In this document: one piece after another, positions 1 to 6,703 of the stretch
How the letters are laid out: each line of letters starts with the position of its first letter
Position numbering within the stretch: the first letter of the stretch is position 1
Notes under the pieces: model-generated
The model's input: only the letters and a program-made list of their open reading frames with translations
Told to the model about the DNA's origin: nothing
Databases searched by the model: none
Made by a program: the position numbers and the translations under genes
DNA from: Streptomyces sindenensis
GTDB taxonomy: Bacteria > Actinomycetota > Actinomycetes > Streptomycetales > Streptomycetaceae
DNA: 64,000 nt
Direction: 5' to 3'
NCBI RefSeq assembly: GCF_014649035.1
Contig: NZ_BMSG01000005.1
Location: 124,001 to 188,000, forward strand

Positions 1-145
1 AGAAGCGCACGTTGGCGCGTTTGGGGGTGACGGCGGGACAGCTGGGCCGGCAGTAGATGCCGGTGGTCACGACGGCGAAGAAGAACGCGCCGTCGAACCG
101 TGCGTCGCGGCTGCTCACCGCCTCGTACCTGGTCCGTTCGTCCAT
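1..145 (-). CDS. Ada-type DNA repair protein, N-terminal part (cut by window edge)
   Basis: Only the first 48 codons are present; the gene continues left of the window. Translation from the ATG at 143-145 gives MDERTRYEAVSSRDARFDGA followed by FFFAVVTTGIYCRPSCPA. This matches the Ada metal-binding domain, in which the cysteine of the IYCRPSC motif (here Cys32) accepts methyl groups from DNA methylphosphotriesters and Cys36 is a second zinc ligand. The family is involved in alkylation repair. In actinobacteria the domain is often fused to an AraC helix-turn-helix and/or an AlkA-type 3-methyladenine glycosylase, but the part that would decide this is outside the window. Positions 146-219 hold nothing recognisable. 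Confidence 0.85.
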   Translation of the reverse strand, partial: MDERTRYEAVSSRDARFDGAFFFAVVTTGIYCRPSCPAVTPKRANVRF

Positions 146-219
146 CACACCGTCCAGTGTGCGGCAGCCGGGGCTGCCGCACTCGCGGGATTCGGACGTC
201 GAACCCGTGCGCCTTCGGG

Positions 220-1380
220 CTACCGCACCCGGCCGCGCTTGGCCTGCATGGCCGCGCGCCCCTCCGCGCCCTTGCGCTTCCAGTCCCGCAGGATCTCGGC
301 GCGTACCCGGGCATCGGTCTTGGCGACGATCCGCTGGTTCTCGCGGATCAGCTTGCGGTAGCTCTCCAGCCGCCGCTCGGGCAGGGTGCCGTCCTCCAGG
401 GCGCCGAGGACGGCACACCCCGGCTCGGCCTCGTGGGCGCAGTCGTGGAACCGGCACTCCGCGGCCAGCTCCTCGATCTCGGAGAACACCTCCCCGACCC
501 CGGTTTCGGCGTCGAAGAGACCGACGCCGCGCAGCCCGGGGGTGTCGATGAGGACGCCTCCCTGCGGCAGGAGCAGGAGGTTGCGGGTCGTGGTGGTGTG
601 CCGGCCCTTTCCGTCGACGTCACGGGCCGCCCGCACGTCCATCACGTCCTGGCCGAGCAGGGTGTTGGCCAGGGTGGACTTGCCCGCGCCGGAGATGCCG
701 AGCAGCACGCTCGTACCGCCGGAGACGATGGCGCCGAAGACGTCGACCCCTTCGCCGGTGGTGGAGCTGACGGGCAGGACCTGGATGCCGGGGGCGATGG
801 CCTCGATGTCCTGGACGAGGTGGGAGAGGGTGACCGCGTCGGGCACCAGGTCGGCCTTGGTCAGGACCACGATCGGCTGGGGCCGGTGTTCCCCGGCTGA
901 GCCGTCGCCCAGCAGCGCGGTGCCCTCGGAGCTGGACAGGGCGAGCGCGAGGAACCGCTCGACCCGCCCGAGGTCCAGCTCGACGGCGAGCGAGACGCAG
1001 ATGGCGATGTGGTCGATGTTGGTGGCGAGCACCTGGCCCTCGGACCGCTGCGAGGAGGTCGAGCGGACGAAGGCGGTACGGCGCGGCAGCAGCGTACGGA
1101 CGAAGCGCGGGTCGCCGTCCGCGTCGAGCGCCACCCAGTCGCCGGTGCAGACGATCCGCATCGGGTCACGGGGCACGACGAAGGCGGTGTCGGCGCGGAC
1201 GGTGCCGTCGGCGGTGATCACGTCGCACTGCCCGCGGTCCACGCGCACGACCCGGCCGGGCACGAGCCCCTGGGCGGCGTACGAGGAGAAGGCCGCCGCC
1301 CAGTCCTCGTCCCAGCCGTACGGAGTCAGCGAGGACGCGGAAGAGGAGAAGGAGGAAAGAGAGGAAGACGAGAAAGACAA
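220..1380 (-). CDS. rsgA: Ribosome small-subunit-dependent GTPase A
   Basis: Circularly permuted GTPase that checks maturation of the 30S ribosomal subunit in the cytoplasm. The motif order is the permuted one typical of RsgA: TKAD (G4, residues 174-177), the P-loop GISGAGKST (228-236), then DTPG (G3, 279-282). An N-terminal OB-fold region (about 40-100) and a C-terminal zinc knuckle (Cys309, Cys314, His316, Cys322) complete the family. I chose the TTG at 1378-1380 because a GAAGGG ribosome binding site lies six bases upstream, giving 386 residues, and because the extra upstream residues from 1503 look non-coding and overlap the small ORF at 1442-1513. The N-terminus is an unusual serine-rich tract of about 18 residues. 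Confidence 0.9.
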   Translation of the reverse strand: MSFSSSSLSSFSSSASSLTPYGWDEDWAAAFSSYAAQGLVPGRVVRVDRGQCDVITADGTVRADTAFVVPRDPMRIVCTGDWVALDADGDPRFVRTLLPRRTAFVRSTSSQRSEGQVLATNIDHIAICVSLAVELDLGRVERFLALALSSSEGTALLGDGSAGEHRPQPIVVLTKADLVPDAVTLSHLVQDIEAIAPGIQVLPVSSTTGEGVDVFGAIVSGGTSVLLGISGAGKSTLANTLLGQDVMDVRAARDVDGKGRHTTTTRNLLLLPQGGVLIDTPGLRGVGLFDAETGVGEVFSEIEELAAECRFHDCAHEAEPGCAVLGALEDGTLPERRLESYRKLIRENQRIVAKTDARVRAEILRDWKRKGAEGRAAMQAKRGRVR

Positions 1381-1441
1381 GGGAAACCCTTCACAGGGTG
1401 GCCCCGGCACGCGCGCTCGGCGCGGATGAGGAGAGAAGTGG

Positions 1442-1513
1442 TCAGCCGGTGGCCACGGGGATGAGGACGATGCTCTTCCGGTTGTGGGCAGTGCCCATCG
1501 CAACGACAGTCAT
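1442..1513 (-). CDS. Small ORF (23 aa) just upstream of rsgA, possible leader peptide
   Basis: Encodes MTVVAMGTAHNRKSIVLIPV followed by ATG and stop. It has a textbook ribosome binding site, AGGAGGTGAGG, placed correctly before the ATG at 1511-1513. It ends 61 bases before the TTG start of rsgA, in a different reading frame and on the same strand. No family is recognised. The strong initiation site and its position directly ahead of a weak (TTG) start suggest a leader peptide or translational coupling element, but this is inference. Confidence 0.5.
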   Translation of the reverse strand: MTVVAMGTAHNRKSIVLIPVATG

Positions 1514-1739
1514 CAATGTCCTCACCTCCTGATTCCTCTGGTTCCCGGTCCCCGGAACTGGCTTCCGACGGAACGGTGATCACCCTAGCCCGTCCTCCGG
1601 GAGCACCGTCAACCGATTTATCCGGGACCACGGTCGGGGGACGTTCGAGCGGGCACATTCGCGACAGATGGCCGTGATCTCCCTCGATCGGGTGATACGT
1701 GTGCATGAGCCCCGGTCCGGGGCCGTTAGGGTGCCGAGC

Positions 1740-2240
1740 ATGACCACACCCCAGGCCTCCTCCGTGACGTTCACCCCGGCCCAGTTGGGCACCCAGATCC
1801 TGATCGGCTGGAGCGGCCGACAGCCCGACGCGGACCAGGACACCGCCTTCCTCCTCGCCTATTCGCTGGGCGACGGGCAGGACGGTCCGGTGGTCGGCCG
1901 CGAGGCCATGCGCGCCGCGCTGGAGCGTGCGGGGCTCCACATCGGCGGTTCGATCCAGGACGCCGCCGAGAGCCCGGGCATCCAGGCGAAGCTCCTCGTC
2001 CAGGCGGGTCAGGCCGTCCTGACCCTGCCTCACCTCAGCGCGCAGTACCCGGCCCCCGCGGAGTGGCTGGCCGCCGCCCAGGCGCAGGGCCAGGTGTACG
2101 GGATGTTCGCCACGACGCCGTGGCCGGAGGCGGTTCCCGGGCAGCCGGTCAGCGAGGACCAGTTGCGGGCCTTCGCCGCCGACGAGGAAGTCGTCCGCAC
2201 CGCCGCCCACTGCCTGCTCCCGGTCCGCTCCCTGGGCTGA
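1740..2240 (+). CDS. DUF5949 family protein
   Basis: A 166-residue cytoplasmic protein of unknown function restricted, as far as I know, to Streptomyces and relatives. The characteristic stretches are ILIGWSGRQPDADQDTAFLL, LLAYSLGDGQDGP, AGQAVLTLPHLSAQYP and the C-terminal end TAAHCLLPVRSLG. It has no signal peptide or membrane segment. The start is the ATG at 1740; an upstream ATG at 1668 would add 24 residues with no resemblance to the family. It is transcribed away from rsgA, so 1514-1739 holds the divergent promoters. A perfect 15-bp stem hairpin follows at 2264-2305. Confidence 0.8.
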   Translation: MTTPQASSVTFTPAQLGTQILIGWSGRQPDADQDTAFLLAYSLGDGQDGPVVGREAMRAALERAGLHIGGSIQDAAESPGIQAKLLVQAGQAVLTLPHLSAQYPAPAEWLAAAQAQGQVYGMFATTPWPEAVPGQPVSEDQLRAFAADEEVVRTAAHCLLPVRSLG

Positions 2241-2263
2241 GGAACGTCACCGCCCCGCGTAAG

Positions 2264-2305
2264 CGACGAGGCCCACCACCCCCCGTGGAGTGGTGGGCCT
2301 CGTCG
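2264..2305. terminator. Strong bidirectional hairpin terminator
   Basis: Perfect 15-bp inverted repeat (2264-2278 and 2291-2305) with a 12-base loop, between the convergent DUF5949 gene and first rodlin gene. A 15-bp direct repeat (CGGTGCCGTGCCGAA, two copies between about 2311 and 2355) follows it. Confidence 0.75.
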
Positions 2306-2357
2306 TGTACGCGGTGCCGTGCCGAAGTCGTGTGCACGGTGCCGTGCCGAACGAGAA

Positions 2358-2390
2358 CGGGCGGGCCGAGGAGGATCCTCGGCCCGCCCG
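2358..2390 (-). terminator. Rodlin terminator hairpin
   Basis: Perfect 15-bp stem (2358-2372 with 2376-2390) and a three-base loop, 26 bases past the stop of the rodlin gene at 2417-2824. This is one of the most stable hairpins in the window. Confidence 0.8.
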
Positions 2391-2416
2391 CGCCGACTGC
2401 GTCAGGCTGGGGTGCG

Positions 2417-2824
2417 TCAGTTGTTGCCGACGCCGTTGCCCGAGAGGACCGGGATGTCGTCCAGGATGTGCGACAGCGGCTCGTCGCCCTTGGCCTGGGT
2501 GGAGTTGTCGGCGCACTGCTGGTTCTGCGGGTTGGACAGGACGTTGACGTCCTGGACCGCGATCGGCACGACACCGACGAGCGAGCCGACGTTCGCCTTG
2601 AGGGGCAGGCCGACGCAGAGCTTGTTCAGGGTGCCCTGAACGAGCTGGTTCTGCGGGCTCCAGTCGCCCTTCGTCTCCGCGTTGCCGATCTCCGACTCGG
2701 CGCCGTTCCCGTTGAGGGTGGTGGTGCCGCCGTCGTTGCCGATCGCCATGGCCGTGGGAGCCGCGACTGCGGACAGACCGAGCAGGGACACGGCCACTGC
2801 AGCGCCGGCCATCATCTTCTTCAT
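2417..2824 (-). CDS. Rodlin, divergent copy (aerial hyphae surface protein)
   Basis: A secreted 135-residue protein of the rodlin family (RdlA/RdlB), which helps organise chaplin fibrils into the rodlet layer on aerial hyphae and spores. A signal peptide (about residues 1-27, ending APTAMA) precedes the rodlin core: [49 protein letters not shown] and LSGNGVGNN. Cys70 and Cys104 are the only mature-part cysteines, as in other rodlins. I chose the ATG at 2822-2824 because AAAGG lies eight bases upstream. It is the most divergent of the three rodlins here, with charged changes such as [10 protein letters not shown] and a more acidic C-terminal third. Confidence 0.9.
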   Translation of the reverse strand: MKKMMAGAAVAVSLLGLSAVAAPTAMAIGNDGGTTTLNGNGAESEIGNAETKGDWSPQNQLVQGTLNKLCVGLPLKANVGSLVGVVPIAVQDVNVLSNPQNQQCADNSTQAKGDEPLSHILDDIPVLSGNGVGNN

Positions 2825-2942
2825 CAACTTCACCTTTCGGAGCGTCCCGTTGTGGAACGTACTGATCAACTGCCGTTGTCCCTGATCGGTTGCGCAGTAC
2901 CACTCATATGGGTTCGTTCCGGCGCAAGGTCGACGCTTCCGG

Positions 2943-3164
2943 TCACTGTCCGTCCGTCTCAGGCCCGGGGGCCTGGCCCGCGGTCCGCGCGGCCGGCACG
3001 AATCCACCGCGGCGGGGGGCCGGGTCCTGGTGCGGTTCCGCCAGGGGGTGGCCGCCGCCGGCCGCCTGCCATTCGGCGACGAGCCGGTCGTAGATCGGTG
3101 TGCCGCCGCCCGGCGCGGGCCACCGTTCGGCGCTCTGCGGGGTCTGACTGTCGTACGGATCCAT
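2943..3164 (-). CDS. Hypothetical small protein (73 aa)
   Basis: A small, proline- and glycine-rich protein beginning [15 protein letters not shown] and containing [18 protein letters not shown]. The TPIYDxLVAEW segment recalls short uncharacterised Streptomyces proteins, but I cannot name the family with certainty. There is no signal peptide. A GTAGGG sequence about eight bases upstream of the ATG at 3162-3164 is a weak ribosome binding site. It lies between two rodlin genes on the same strand. It could be spurious, and the conserved-looking motif is the main reason for keeping it. Confidence 0.45.
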   Translation of the reverse strand: MDPYDSQTPQSAERWPAPGGGTPIYDRLVAEWQAAGGGHPLAEPHQDPAPRRGGFVPAARTAGQAPGPETDGQ

Positions 3165-3259
3165 GCCGGTGCCCTACCCGGCCCGGCAGGGGCCGTCATC
3201 CGGGGTTACGGCATCCGGCCCAACCGGTTGACCCGACCGGAGACATGGGCACACGACGA

Positions 3260-3315
3260 GGGGCCGGCCCGTCCGGTGCGGCGAGGAACGGTCGCCGTAC
3301 GGATGGGCCGGCCCC
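3260..3315 (-). terminator. Rodlin terminator hairpin
   Basis: A 16-bp inverted repeat (3260-3275 with 3300-3315, one mismatch) 36 bases past the stop of the second rodlin gene. Confidence 0.7.
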
Positions 3316-3351
3316 AGATGGTCACCGGGAGCGGACCGGGGTCACGCGGTC

Positions 3352-3762
3352 TCAGCTGTTGCCGGCGCCGTTGCCCGAGAGGATCGGGATGTCGTTCAGG
3401 AGGTGCGACAGGGCCTCGTCGCCCTTGGCCTGGGTGGAGTTCTCGGTGCACTGCTGGTTCTGCGGGGAGGACAGGACGTTGATGTCCTGGACGGAGATCG
3501 GCACGAGGCCGAGCAGCGAGCCGACGTTCGCCTTGGCCGGGAGGGCGATGCAGGGCTTGTTCAGCGAGCCCTGGATGAGGGCGAACTGCGGGCTCCAGTC
3601 ACCGTGGGTCTCGGAGTTGCCGTAGGCCTGCGAGGCGCCGTTGCCGTTGACCGTGGTGGTGCCGCCGTCGTTGGCGATGGCCATGGCCGACGGGGCGGCC
3701 GCGGCGGAGACGCCGACGATGGAGACGGCGACGGCCGCCGAGGACATGATCTTCTTGAACAT
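3352..3762 (-). CDS. Rodlin (aerial hyphae surface protein)
   Basis: A secreted 136-residue rodlin. The signal peptide ends APSAMA. The mature part carries the family hallmarks NDGGTTTVNGNGASQAYGN, GDWSPQFALIQGSLNKPC, VQDINVLSSPQNQQC and GDEALSHLLNDIP. By eye the mature part differs from the third rodlin (4833-5234) at only about ten of some 109 positions, so the two look like a recent duplication or are kept alike by gene conversion. The start ATG at 3760-3762 follows GAAGGG by seven bases. It lies 67 bases downstream of the 96-residue secreted protein and may be transcribed with it. Confidence 0.93.
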   Translation of the reverse strand: MFKKIMSSAAVAVSIVGVSAAAAPSAMAIANDGGTTTVNGNGASQAYGNSETHGDWSPQFALIQGSLNKPCIALPAKANVGSLLGLVPISVQDINVLSSPQNQQCTENSTQAKGDEALSHLLNDIPILSGNGAGNS

Positions 3763-3829
3763 GGAAGAGCCCTTCTCGAAGTGATGCGTATCAGGCGGAG
3801 AAGCCTGGGAGATGGTCGTGGTGCGGCGG

Positions 3830-4120
3830 TCAGCCGCCGAGGGGAACACCGCCGAGCAGCGGGGCGGCGCCCTCGACCGCACCGGTCGCCTGGCCCGCCA
3901 CCTTGCCGACCGTGCCGTCCTCCGAGAGCGTCTCGGTGGTCTCGGCGGCCGTGTCCACCAGCGGGTCCACGACCTGCGGGGCACTGGCCATCACCTGGTT
4001 GAGGCCGCTGTCGAGGCTGAAGTTGGGGGCCGTGGGCGTGGGAGCCGCGAAGGCGGGAGCGGCCGTTCCGAGGGCAGCCATGGAACCGACAACGAGGGCG
4101 GCGGTCTTCGCGTACTTCAC
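3830..4120 (-). CDS. Small secreted protein of unknown function in the rodlin/chaplin cluster
   Basis: A 96-residue exported protein. The GTG start at 4118-4120 is preceded by AGAAGGGAACC, and the neighbouring short chaplin uses the same type of start (GTG AAG). An N-terminal signal peptide MKYAKTAALVVGSMAALG ends APAFA. The mature part (about 70 residues) has no cysteine, is rich in Ala, Thr, Val and Pro, has acidic patches (TAAETTETLSEDGT) and ends in the hydrophobic tail APLLGGVPLGG. It is neither a chaplin nor a rodlin. Its position among five surface-protein genes suggests a role at the hyphal surface, but no function can be assigned from the sequence. Confidence 0.8.
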   Translation of the reverse strand: MKYAKTAALVVGSMAALGTAAPAFAAPTPTAPNFSLDSGLNQVMASAPQVVDPLVDTAAETTETLSEDGTVGKVAGQATGAVEGAAPLLGGVPLGG

Positions 4121-4281
4121 TTTTCTGGTTCCCTTCTGCGCGGCGTCTGCTTCGGTCACGTCTCCGTGCCGCACACAAGCTTTCTTTACCTGTGACTTCT
4201 GCCGCTTTCCCACTGATCAACGATCGGCCCGCTTCCGGGAAACTGTGGGGCGCGGAATTTCTCCGACCTCGTCCACGAAAA

Positions 4282-4311
4282 GGCCCCGGACAGCATGTGC
4301 CGTCCGGGGCC
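4282..4311 (-). terminator. Chaplin gene terminator
   Basis: Perfect 10-bp stem (4282-4291 with 4302-4311), loop of ten, 38 bases beyond the stop of the short chaplin gene. Confidence 0.7.
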
Positions 4312-4349
4312 CACCGACTGCGGGCCGGGAAGCCCGGCCGGCCGGGGAG

Positions 4350-4583
4350 TTACTGGTTGATGCAGGTGTTGCCGAACGCCGGGTTCAGGGCACCGATCAC
4401 GTTGACGGTGTTGCCGCAGACGTTGACCGGAATGTGGATCGGGGCCTGGAGGATGTTGCCCGACAGCACGCCCGGGGAGTGGGTGGCAATGGCTTCGGCG
4501 CCCGAGTCGGCCATGGCCGGCGCGGCGACGCCCATCGCCATGAACGTACCGGCGGCGACAGCGGCAACCTTGGTGAACTTCAC
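4350..4583 (-). CDS. Short chaplin (ChpD/ChpH type)
   Basis: A 77-residue secreted chaplin. Short chaplins assemble into amyloid fibrils that lower surface tension and make aerial hyphae hydrophobic. The signal peptide ends APAMA. A single chaplin domain follows with the family core HSPGVLSGNILQAPIHIPVN, VCGNTVNVIGALNPAFGN and the paired cysteines Cys56 and Cys74, so it is of the ChpD/ChpH class and not the cysteine-free ChpE class. It carries no sorting signal. Start GTG at 4581-4583 with AAAGGTAAG upstream. In S. coelicolor a short chaplin, a long chaplin and two rodlins are likewise clustered, so chpD would be the positional equivalent, but the exact orthologue is uncertain. Confidence 0.93.
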   Translation of the reverse strand: MKFTKVAAVAAGTFMAMGVAAPAMADSGAEAIATHSPGVLSGNILQAPIHIPVNVCGNTVNVIGALNPAFGNTCINQ

Positions 4584-4770
4584 TTTTCTTACCTTTCCTC
4601 GGCGGAGTCCGGTGCGGTCACGACTGTCGTGCCCCGCCCGAGCCGGATACTGAATCACTCACGACTCCTGCACTGTCCTGCGTAACGACGAGCACCCGGA
4701 ATCGGAACTGTTCGTCGGGCGGATTTCTGGATATCCCCTCGAATGCCGCAGTAGCGTCCCGGTAAAGCAA

Positions 4771-4815
4771 CGGGCCCGGGCCGCTCGGTGGAGGAACGCC
4801 GAGGGCCCGGGCCCG
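4771..4815 (-). terminator. Rodlin terminator hairpin
   Basis: Perfect 12-bp G+C stem (4771-4782 with 4804-4815), with further pairing of CTCGG and CCGAG inside, starting 17 bases past the stop of the third rodlin. Confidence 0.75.
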
Positions 4816-4832
4816 AGTAGGGCGGCTGCGGG

Positions 4833-5234
4833 TCAGTTGTTGCCGACGCCGTTGCCGGAGAGGATCGGGATGTCCTCCAGGATGTGCGACAGCGCCTCGT
4901 CACCCTTCGCCTGGGTGGAGTTCTCGGTGCACTGCTGGTTCTGCGGGGAGGACAGGACGTTGATGTCCTGGACCGCGACCGGCACGAGACCGATGAGCGA
5001 ACCGACGTTCGCCTTGGCCGGGAGGGCGATGCAGGGCTTGTTCAGCGAGCCCTGGACGAGCGCGAACTGCGGGCTCCAGTCACCGTGGGTCTCGGAGTTG
5101 CCGTACGACTGCGAGGCGCCGTTGCCGTTGACCGAGGTGGTGCCGCCGTCGTTGGCGATGGCCATGGCCTGCGTCGCACCGAGACCGAGGATGGAGGCGG
5201 CGACAGCGCCCGTAGCCAGAACCTTCTTGATCAC
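4833..5234 (-). CDS. Rodlin (aerial hyphae surface protein)
   Basis: A 133-residue secreted rodlin with signal peptide MIKKVLATGAVAASILGLGA ending TQAMA. The core motifs are NDGGTTSVNGNGASQSYGN, GDWSPQFALVQGSLNKPC, VQDINVLSSPQNQQC and GDEALSHILEDIP. The length matches the usual rodlin size (about 131-133). The GTG start at 5232-5234 follows GAGAAGGG. It is nearest to the divergent wall-anchored chaplin gene and shares with it the long upstream region 5235-5795. Confidence 0.93.
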   Translation of the reverse strand: MIKKVLATGAVAASILGLGATQAMAIANDGGTTSVNGNGASQSYGNSETHGDWSPQFALVQGSLNKPCIALPAKANVGSLIGLVPVAVQDINVLSSPQNQQCTENSTQAKGDEALSHILEDIPILSGNGVGNN

Positions 5235-5795
5235 GATTAACCCTTCTCGAACTGGTTGCCCCGTGGCGGAGCACCCTGGTCAACTCGCCACGCGCCATGA
5301 GGTTCCGCCCCTTCACCCGAATGCCGGACACGAGGGGCCCCGCAGCCCCCTCCGTGCGGTCATTTCGCAGGGCATCCCGTTCCCGTTCGTGAAGGAATTG
5401 CACAGGCCCTCTCCGACATATTTCGCCCGAACGGGTGGGCGAGCGGCGGCGCCCGTGACGCCGCGCGGCAGTCGCGACGGATACCCGAGCGCCGTCAACA
5501 CCAGCGAAGAGCAGCACAGTTGAGGGCGAATCGTTTTTCTTGTTCCGTGACCCGGGATGGCCGGGATACAGGGGTGCCACCCGTTCGGGTGATTACACAA
5601 TTTCCACGCAACTCCAAGTTTCCCGCGTGACGTCTGTGTCGTTATGGCAGTCGTCCAGCGCGCACGTCTTCACCACTTTCACCATGGCTTCCCGCCGGAT
5701 CCGGCTGTGCAGCGGCTCCGCCCGATGGCTGCCCGTTGTCCGCGCGCGAAGCACCCACGCGATGTCCTCGCGAATGTCCTCAGAAAGGGCAAGTA
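5235..5795. promoter_or_regulatory. Divergent upstream region of rodlin and long chaplin genes
   Basis: 561 bases without a convincing gene, with noticeably more A+T than its surroundings (for example around 5525-5545 and 5590-5640). It separates the leftward rodlin gene from the rightward chaplin gene and so must hold at least two promoters. A small hairpin CACCCG-TT-CGGGTG lies at 5578-5591. In S. coelicolor rodlin and chaplin promoters depend on the ECF sigma factor BldN; I could not identify an unambiguous BldN-type promoter by eye. Confidence 0.5.
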
Positions 5796-6506
5796 ATGCG
5801 ACAGGTTTTGAAGAGAAGCATGATCGTCATGGCGGCCGCATCGGGCCTCCTGGCGGCCGTGGGCGGCACCGCGCACGCCGACGCGTCGGCCGAGGGCGCG
5901 GCCGTCGGTTCGCCGGGGGTCGGTTCGGGCAACGTCGCACAGGTGCCGGTACACGTCCCGGTGAATGTGTGCGGCAACACCGTCAATGTGATCGCTCTGC
6001 TGAACCCGGCGTTCGGCAACAAGTGCGTCAACACCGATGGCCCGAAGCACGAACACCCGCCGGTGGACGAGCCGCCCGTGGACGAGCCCCCGGTCGATGA
6101 ACCGCCGGTCGATGAGCCTCCCGTGGACGAGCCGCCGGTCGATGAGCCGCCGGTGGACGAACCGCCCGTGGACGAGCCTCCCGTCGACGAACCGCCGGTG
6201 GACGAGCCGCCGGTCGACGAACCGCCCGTGGACGAGCCGCCCGTGGACGAGCCGCCGGTCGACGAGCCCCCGGTCGACGAGCCCCCGGTGGACCAGCCCC
6301 CCGTCGACGAACCGCCGACCGACACGCCCGGAACCGACACTCCCGGCTCGGACACGCCCGGGTCCGACACGCCCGGCTCCAACACCCCGGACGCGCACCT
6401 GGCCGACACCGGCGCCGCCGACCTGGGCCTGGCCGCCGGCGCGAGTGCCGCGCTCCTGCTCGGCGGTGCGGTGCTGATGCGCCGCACCCGGGACGCGCGG
6501 GACTGA
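5796..6506 (+). CDS. Wall-anchored chaplin with single chaplin domain and proline-rich repeat stalk
   Basis: A 236-residue surface protein. Signal peptide (about 1-28, ending TAHA). One chaplin domain (about 31-80: VGSPGVGSGNVAQVPVHVPV, Cys59, NPAFGNKCVN with Cys77). A stalk of 17 pentapeptides (PPVDE sixteen times, PPVDQ once; residues 88-172). A short Thr/Asp/Pro/Gly stretch. Then the sortase motif LADTG (202-206) with a hydrophobic segment and the basic tail RRTRDARD. LAxTG is the class E sortase signal used by Streptomyces long chaplins. Known long chaplins (ChpA-C) carry two chaplin domains with a short spacer; here the second is absent and the repeats take its place. Start ATG at 5796 follows AAAGGG by six bases; upstream ATGs are in poorer context. 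Confidence 0.9.
   Translation: MRQVLKRSMIVMAAASGLLAAVGGTAHADASAEGAAVGSPGVGSGNVAQVPVHVPVNVCGNTVNVIALLNPAFGNKCVNTDGPKHEHPPVDEPPVDEPPVDEPPVDEPPVDEPPVDEPPVDEPPVDEPPVDEPPVDEPPVDEPPVDEPPVDEPPVDEPPVDEPPVDQPPVDEPPTDTPGTDTPGSDTPGSDTPGSNTPDAHLADTGAADLGLAAGASAALLLGGAVLMRRTRDARD
6057..6311 (+). repeat. Tandem 15-bp repeats encoding (PPVDE)17
   Basis: Seventeen exact-length 15-base units in frame in the anchored chaplin gene. Synonymous positions vary between units (GTG/GTC, GAC/GAT, GAG/GAA, CCG/CCC) while the peptide is almost invariant, which suggests selection on the peptide. Confidence 0.95.
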
Positions 6507-6527
6507 CAGAGCTCCTGCGGGGAACGA

Positions 6528-6563
6528 GGTCCGGCCGGACAGCAGGGACTGTCCGGCCGGACC
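6528..6563 (+). terminator. Terminator of the anchored chaplin gene
   Basis: Perfect 15-bp stem (6528-6542 with 6549-6563) and six-base loop, 21 bases after the stop codon. Confidence 0.8.
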
Positions 6564-6703
6564 TTCCGTGTGTGCGGCGGCCCGTCTCCCGGGAAGGCGG
6601 GGGCGGGCGAGGGACGATGGCCACGGCACCGCGACGCATCGCGCACCGCGCGGAACGCCGAGGGACGCACGGGACGGGCGGGACGACGGGAAGGGCCGGG
6701 GAC

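Noticed and set aside
2063..3625. Long plus-strand open frame antisense to two rodlins
   Set aside because: Composition is Arg/Gly/Pro-rich as expected for the opposite strand of GC-rich genes; the rodlins on the other strand are certain.
5313..5600. 95-codon minus-strand ORF in the rodlin/chaplin promoter region
   Set aside because: No signal peptide or ribosome binding site, and the region has the base composition of a regulatory spacer.
6057..6311. Regular 15-bp tandem repeats as a CRISPR array
   Set aside because: Units are contiguous without spacers, in frame and encode PPVDE in a surface protein.
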